Part shown: positions 61,900 to 64,000 of the stretch, one piece after another
Layout of the letters: every line of letters starts with the position of its first letter
Position numbering within the stretch: the first letter of the stretch is position 1
Assembly: GCF_042654345.1 (NCBI RefSeq)
Contig: NZ_JBHSGB010000002.1
Span: 1-64,000 of the forward strand
DNA: 64,000 bases
Reading direction: 5' to 3'
DNA from: Pararheinheimera marina
GTDB taxonomy: Bacteria; Pseudomonadota; Gammaproteobacteria; Enterobacterales; Alteromonadaceae
The notes under the pieces: model-generated
Databases searched by the model: none
Told to the model about the DNA's origin: nothing
What the model saw: only the letters and a program-made list of their open reading frames with translations
Made by a program: the position numbers and the translations under genes

Positions 61900-61942
61900 G
61901 GCGGCATCATCTTTTTTCGCCACAGGCCTATGAAACCCGACC

Positions 61943-62058
61943 GAAGGTGCGCTGCAATCCAACCGATTGTAGCGTCTGACAACCTGAAACCAACCGACAG
62001 CCCGCGTCAGACGGCTGTGGTTATTGCCTTTGGTTATTTGCCTGCAGCGCAAGCCTTT
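61943..62058 (+). promoter_or_regulatory. Structured leader domain, riboswitch-like architecture
   Basis: A long-range helix pairs GCGCTGCA (61949-61956) with TGCAGCGC (62043-62050), extended by AAGG/CCTT, and closes a 90-nt multibranch region. Inside, GTCTGAC/GTCAGAC and ACAGCC/GGCTGT interlock, so they are mutually exclusive or a pseudoknot. The domain stands before a terminator-like hairpin and a metal-transporter-type gene. I cannot match it to a named riboswitch class. Confidence 0.4.
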
Positions 62059-62114
62059 CTGATCCCCGCCACTTGGGTGGCGATGGCGGTATCAAACCTT
62101 CATTCAGCTTTTTC

Positions 62115-62149
62115 AGCACCTGCCCGGATGGCAGGTTGCTATCCTTTTT
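62115..62149 (+). terminator. Terminator-like hairpin in the CNNM gene leader
   Basis: AGC-ACCTGCC / GGCAGGT-T-GCT (10 bp with one bulge, 5-nt loop) is followed after four bases by TTTTTC. It lies 29 bp upstream of the ATG at 62178, where a transcription attenuator would sit. A second hairpin CGCCAC/GTGGCG (62067-62082) precedes it. Confidence 0.5.
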
Positions 62150-62177
62150 CTTAATACGCGGAGCATATAGAAACTTT

Positions 62178-63488
62178 ATGGAAATTTTCATTCTTGTCGG
62201 TTTGATCGTCTTGAATGGTATTTTTGCGATGTCTGAAATTGCGCTGGTCACAGCGCGGAAATCGCGATTGACGGCCCTGGCGCATGGCGGCAGCAGTTCT
62301 GCCAAAATAGCGCTGAAGCTGGCGGAAGACCCGACCCAGTTTTTATCAACAGTGCAGATCGGTATCACCTCCATCGGTATTCTGAACGGTATTTTCGGTG
62401 AATCTATCCTGGCTGAGCCTTTTTCCATCTGGCTGCAAAGTTACGGCATGCCACTGAACATCGCCAGCGTACTGTCCACTGTGCTGGTCGTTATTGTGGT
62501 CACTTATGTGTCTATTGTGGTCGGTGAACTGGTGCCCAAACGTGTTGGCCAGGTGTCGGCCGAAACCATTGCCTGTCTGATTGCCAAACCTATGGCACTG
62601 CTGGCGGTTGTGACCAAACCTTTTGTCTGGATGTTGTCTGGTTCAACCCATGCGCTGATGCGGTTACTGGGCTTTAACCAGCAAATGGGCGACAACGTTA
62701 CCCATGAAGATATTCAGGCCTTGTTGCAGGAAGGCTCCAGTGCCGGTGTGATCGAACACAGCGAACACGCCATGGTGAAAAACGTATTCCGGCTGGACGA
62801 GCGCAGCATTTCATCCTTGATGGTGCCGCGCTCAGACATCATCTTTCTGGACGTGAATCAGCCACTGGAAGAAAACCTGAAGCGGGTGATGCAGTCACCA
62901 CATTCGCGGTTCCCAATTTGCCGCAACAACATCGATGATGTAGTGGGTATAGTTTCAGCCAAACAGCTGCTGGCCCAGTCGATTGCTGGCAAAAACATCC
63001 AGATTGCCACGCTCGCCAAACCGGTCAATTTTGTGCCGGACAGCCTGTCAGGTATGGAATTACTCGACCATTTCCGCACCAGCGGCAGTCAGATGGTATT
63101 CGTAGTGGACGAATACGGCGACCTCAAAGGTATGGTCACACTGCAGGACATGATGGACGCCTTAACCGGCGAATTCGAACAGCAGGATGACGACGAAAAA
63201 ATGGTGATCCGTCGCGAAGACGGCAGCCTGCTGCTGGACGGTTTATTGCCGGTCATTGACCTGAAAGACACACTGGACATTAAACAGCTGCCTGAAGAAG
63301 ACGAAGGCCGTTACCAAACCCTGAACGGGTTGTTGATGTACCAACTGGGCCGTATCCCGCAAACCACAGATGTGCTGGAAATTGCCGGCTGGCGCCTGGA
63401 AATTCTGGATATGGACGGCAAACGTGTCGATAAAGTGCTGGCTGAAAAACTGCCAGAGCAAATGCTTGACGAAGATTTAATGGATTAA
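62178..63488 (+). CDS. CNNM/CorC-type (HlyC/CorC) membrane transporter
   Basis: The 436-residue protein has a DUF21/CNNM membrane domain (residues 1-180, GIFAMSEIALVTARKSRL, GELVPKRVG). A CBS pair follows (MVPRSDIIFLDVNQPLEENL to VDEYGDLKGMVTLQDMMDALTGE), then a CorC_HlyC C-terminal domain. Relatives move or regulate Mg2+ and other divalent cations, and some affect polyamines. The ATG at 62178 fits the first membrane helix; the frame is open to 62073 through the leader hairpins. Confidence 0.9.
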   Translation: MEIFILVGLIVLNGIFAMSEIALVTARKSRLTALAHGGSSSAKIALKLAEDPTQFLSTVQIGITSIGILNGIFGESILAEPFSIWLQSYGMPLNIASVLSTVLVVIVVTYVSIVVGELVPKRVGQVSAETIACLIAKPMALLAVVTKPFVWMLSGSTHALMRLLGFNQQMGDNVTHEDIQALLQEGSSAGVIEHSEHAMVKNVFRLDERSISSLMVPRSDIIFLDVNQPLEENLKRVMQSPHSRFPICRNNIDDVVGIVSAKQLLAQSIAGKNIQIATLAKPVNFVPDSLSGMELLDHFRTSGSQMVFVVDEYGDLKGMVTLQDMMDALTGEFEQQDDDEKMVIRREDGSLLLDGLLPVIDLKDTLDIKQLPEEDEGRYQTLNGLLMYQLGRIPQTTDVLEIAGWRLEILDMDGKRVDKVLAEKLPEQMLDEDLMD

Positions 63489-63536
63489 TGCGCAAAGCGG
63501 CCTGCAATGGGCTGCTTTGTTTTTCTGACAACTCAC

Positions 63537-64000
63537 TCAGCCAATAATCTGTTTTTGCACTGCAATTCCCAGCCGCCTGGCCAGCCGGGTCAGGTTGGCT
63601 CTGTCCTGCTGCAAGCGCCGGGCAGCTTCGGCCCAGTTGCCGCCCGTTTGCTGCAAGGTCTGTAAAATCAGCTGGCGCTGAAAGCTGTCGGTCGCAGTTT
63701 TTAAATCGGTCAGCTGCTCTGGCAACACTGAAGGCTGGCTGGACAGTGCCACAGGTGCTGCCGGCGTCAGCTCCAGCTGCGCAGCGTCCACGCTGACAAT
63801 AGCTGCCCGGCCTTTTTGTCCGGCGGCTTTCAGCGCGGCCCGGCTCAGCACATGCTCCAGCTCCCGCACATTGCCAGGCCAGTTGTAGCTGAGCAAAGCT
63901 TGCGCCGCATCCGCTGCCAGTTTCAACTGACGAATCCCCAGTTTACGGCTGGTTTGCTCGAGGAAATAACCGGCCAGCAGCAGCACATCATTCTGGCGCT
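63537..64000 (-). CDS. norR: NorR-like sigma-54 activator, C-terminal part (runs off the window)
   Basis: The visible 154 codons have no start inside the window. They cover the end of the AAA+ domain (LLAGYFLEQTSRKLGIRQLKLAADAAQALLSYNWPGNVRELEHVLSRAALKA) and a Fis-type HTH (GGNWAEAARRLQQDRANLTRLARRLGI). This layout and sequence match NorR, which senses nitric oxide through its GAF iron and activates NO detoxification genes. The N-terminal GAF domain lies beyond the edge, so the signal part cannot be checked. Confidence 0.8.
   Translation of the reverse strand, partial: RQNDVLLLAGYFLEQTSRKLGIRQLKLAADAAQALLSYNWPGNVRELEHVLSRAALKAAGQKGRAAIVSVDAAQLELTPAAPVALSSQPSVLPEQLTDLKTATDSFQRQLILQTLQQTGGNWAEAARRLQQDRANLTRLARRLGIAVQKQIIG

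Noticed and set aside
61941..62140. Cobalamin riboswitch
   Set aside because: Short stretches such as GGTGCGCTGCAATCC and ACCTGCC recall the B12 box, but the order, the GGGAAG element and the core spacing are missing.
61930..62154. 74-residue frame in the CNNM gene leader
   Set aside because: It lies across the predicted hairpins and has no good start signal or family resemblance. A leader peptide is not excluded but is not supported.
1..64000. CRISPR arrays, insertion sequences, integrons, rRNA
   Set aside because: No array of spaced direct repeats, no transposase or integrase reading frame and no rRNA sequence was found in the window.

Overview
The window is about 64 kb of chromosome from a gammaproteobacterium. 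The hemE-nudC-rsd block, yihI, DesK/DesR-type regulators, many glutamine-rich proteins and a Laf-type second flagellar system suggest an Alteromonadales or Rheinheimera-like marine or freshwater genus. That placement is inferred from gene content and style; no marker gene proves it.

Left part (1-24.6 kb): a housekeeping and accessory mosaic. hemE, nudC and rsd are followed by a CsrB/RsmB-type regulatory RNA and a methyltransferase whose start lies only a few bases past the RNA's terminator. Next come yihI and a DUF2489 gene, a secreted amidohydrolase, a DUF1285 gene, tRNA-His, an mscS-DUF481 pair, a DesK/DesR-type two-component system, a TPR protein, sbcC-sbcD with an extremely glutamine-rich SbcC, an M28 peptidase, an rhtA-type exporter and a subclass B1 metallo-beta-lactamase. 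The block ends with a degenerate HNH-like protein, an S41 protease with a small partner, a Fic-like protein with a degenerate catalytic motif behind strong inverted repeats, a DUF2147 protein and a tandem pair of related secreted proteins.

Middle and right part (24.7-58.7 kb): one contiguous lateral (Laf-type) flagellar locus. Reading right to left on the minus strand: flgB-C-D-E-F-G-H-I-J-K-L, an unknown coiled-coil gene, the flagellin lafA, fliD, fliS, fliT-like, fliK, fliL, the sigma-28 factor lafS, the stators lafT/lafU, a PilZ-like gene, fliM-N-P-Q-R, flhB, flhA, then motY, the sigma-54 activator lafK and fliE-F-G-H-I-J. flgA, flgM and flgN lie on the plus strand at the right edge. The locus carries its own activator, sigma factor, anti-sigma factor, stators and C-ring. 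It has no chemotaxis genes, no fliO and no flhF/flhG. FliM lacks the usual N-terminal CheY-binding segment. Two matching -24/-12 elements precede flgB and motY, which fits a LafK/sigma-54 tier upstream of a LafS/FlgM tier.

Right end (58.7-64 kb): two copies of a perfect 23-bp-arm palindrome (GGGGTCAGGTCTTGAATT type) in opposite orientation bracket an acyltransferase, a membrane LytTR regulator and ybaK. Beyond them are a structured 5' leader with a CNNM/CorC-type transporter gene, and the C-terminal part of a norR-like activator that runs off the window.
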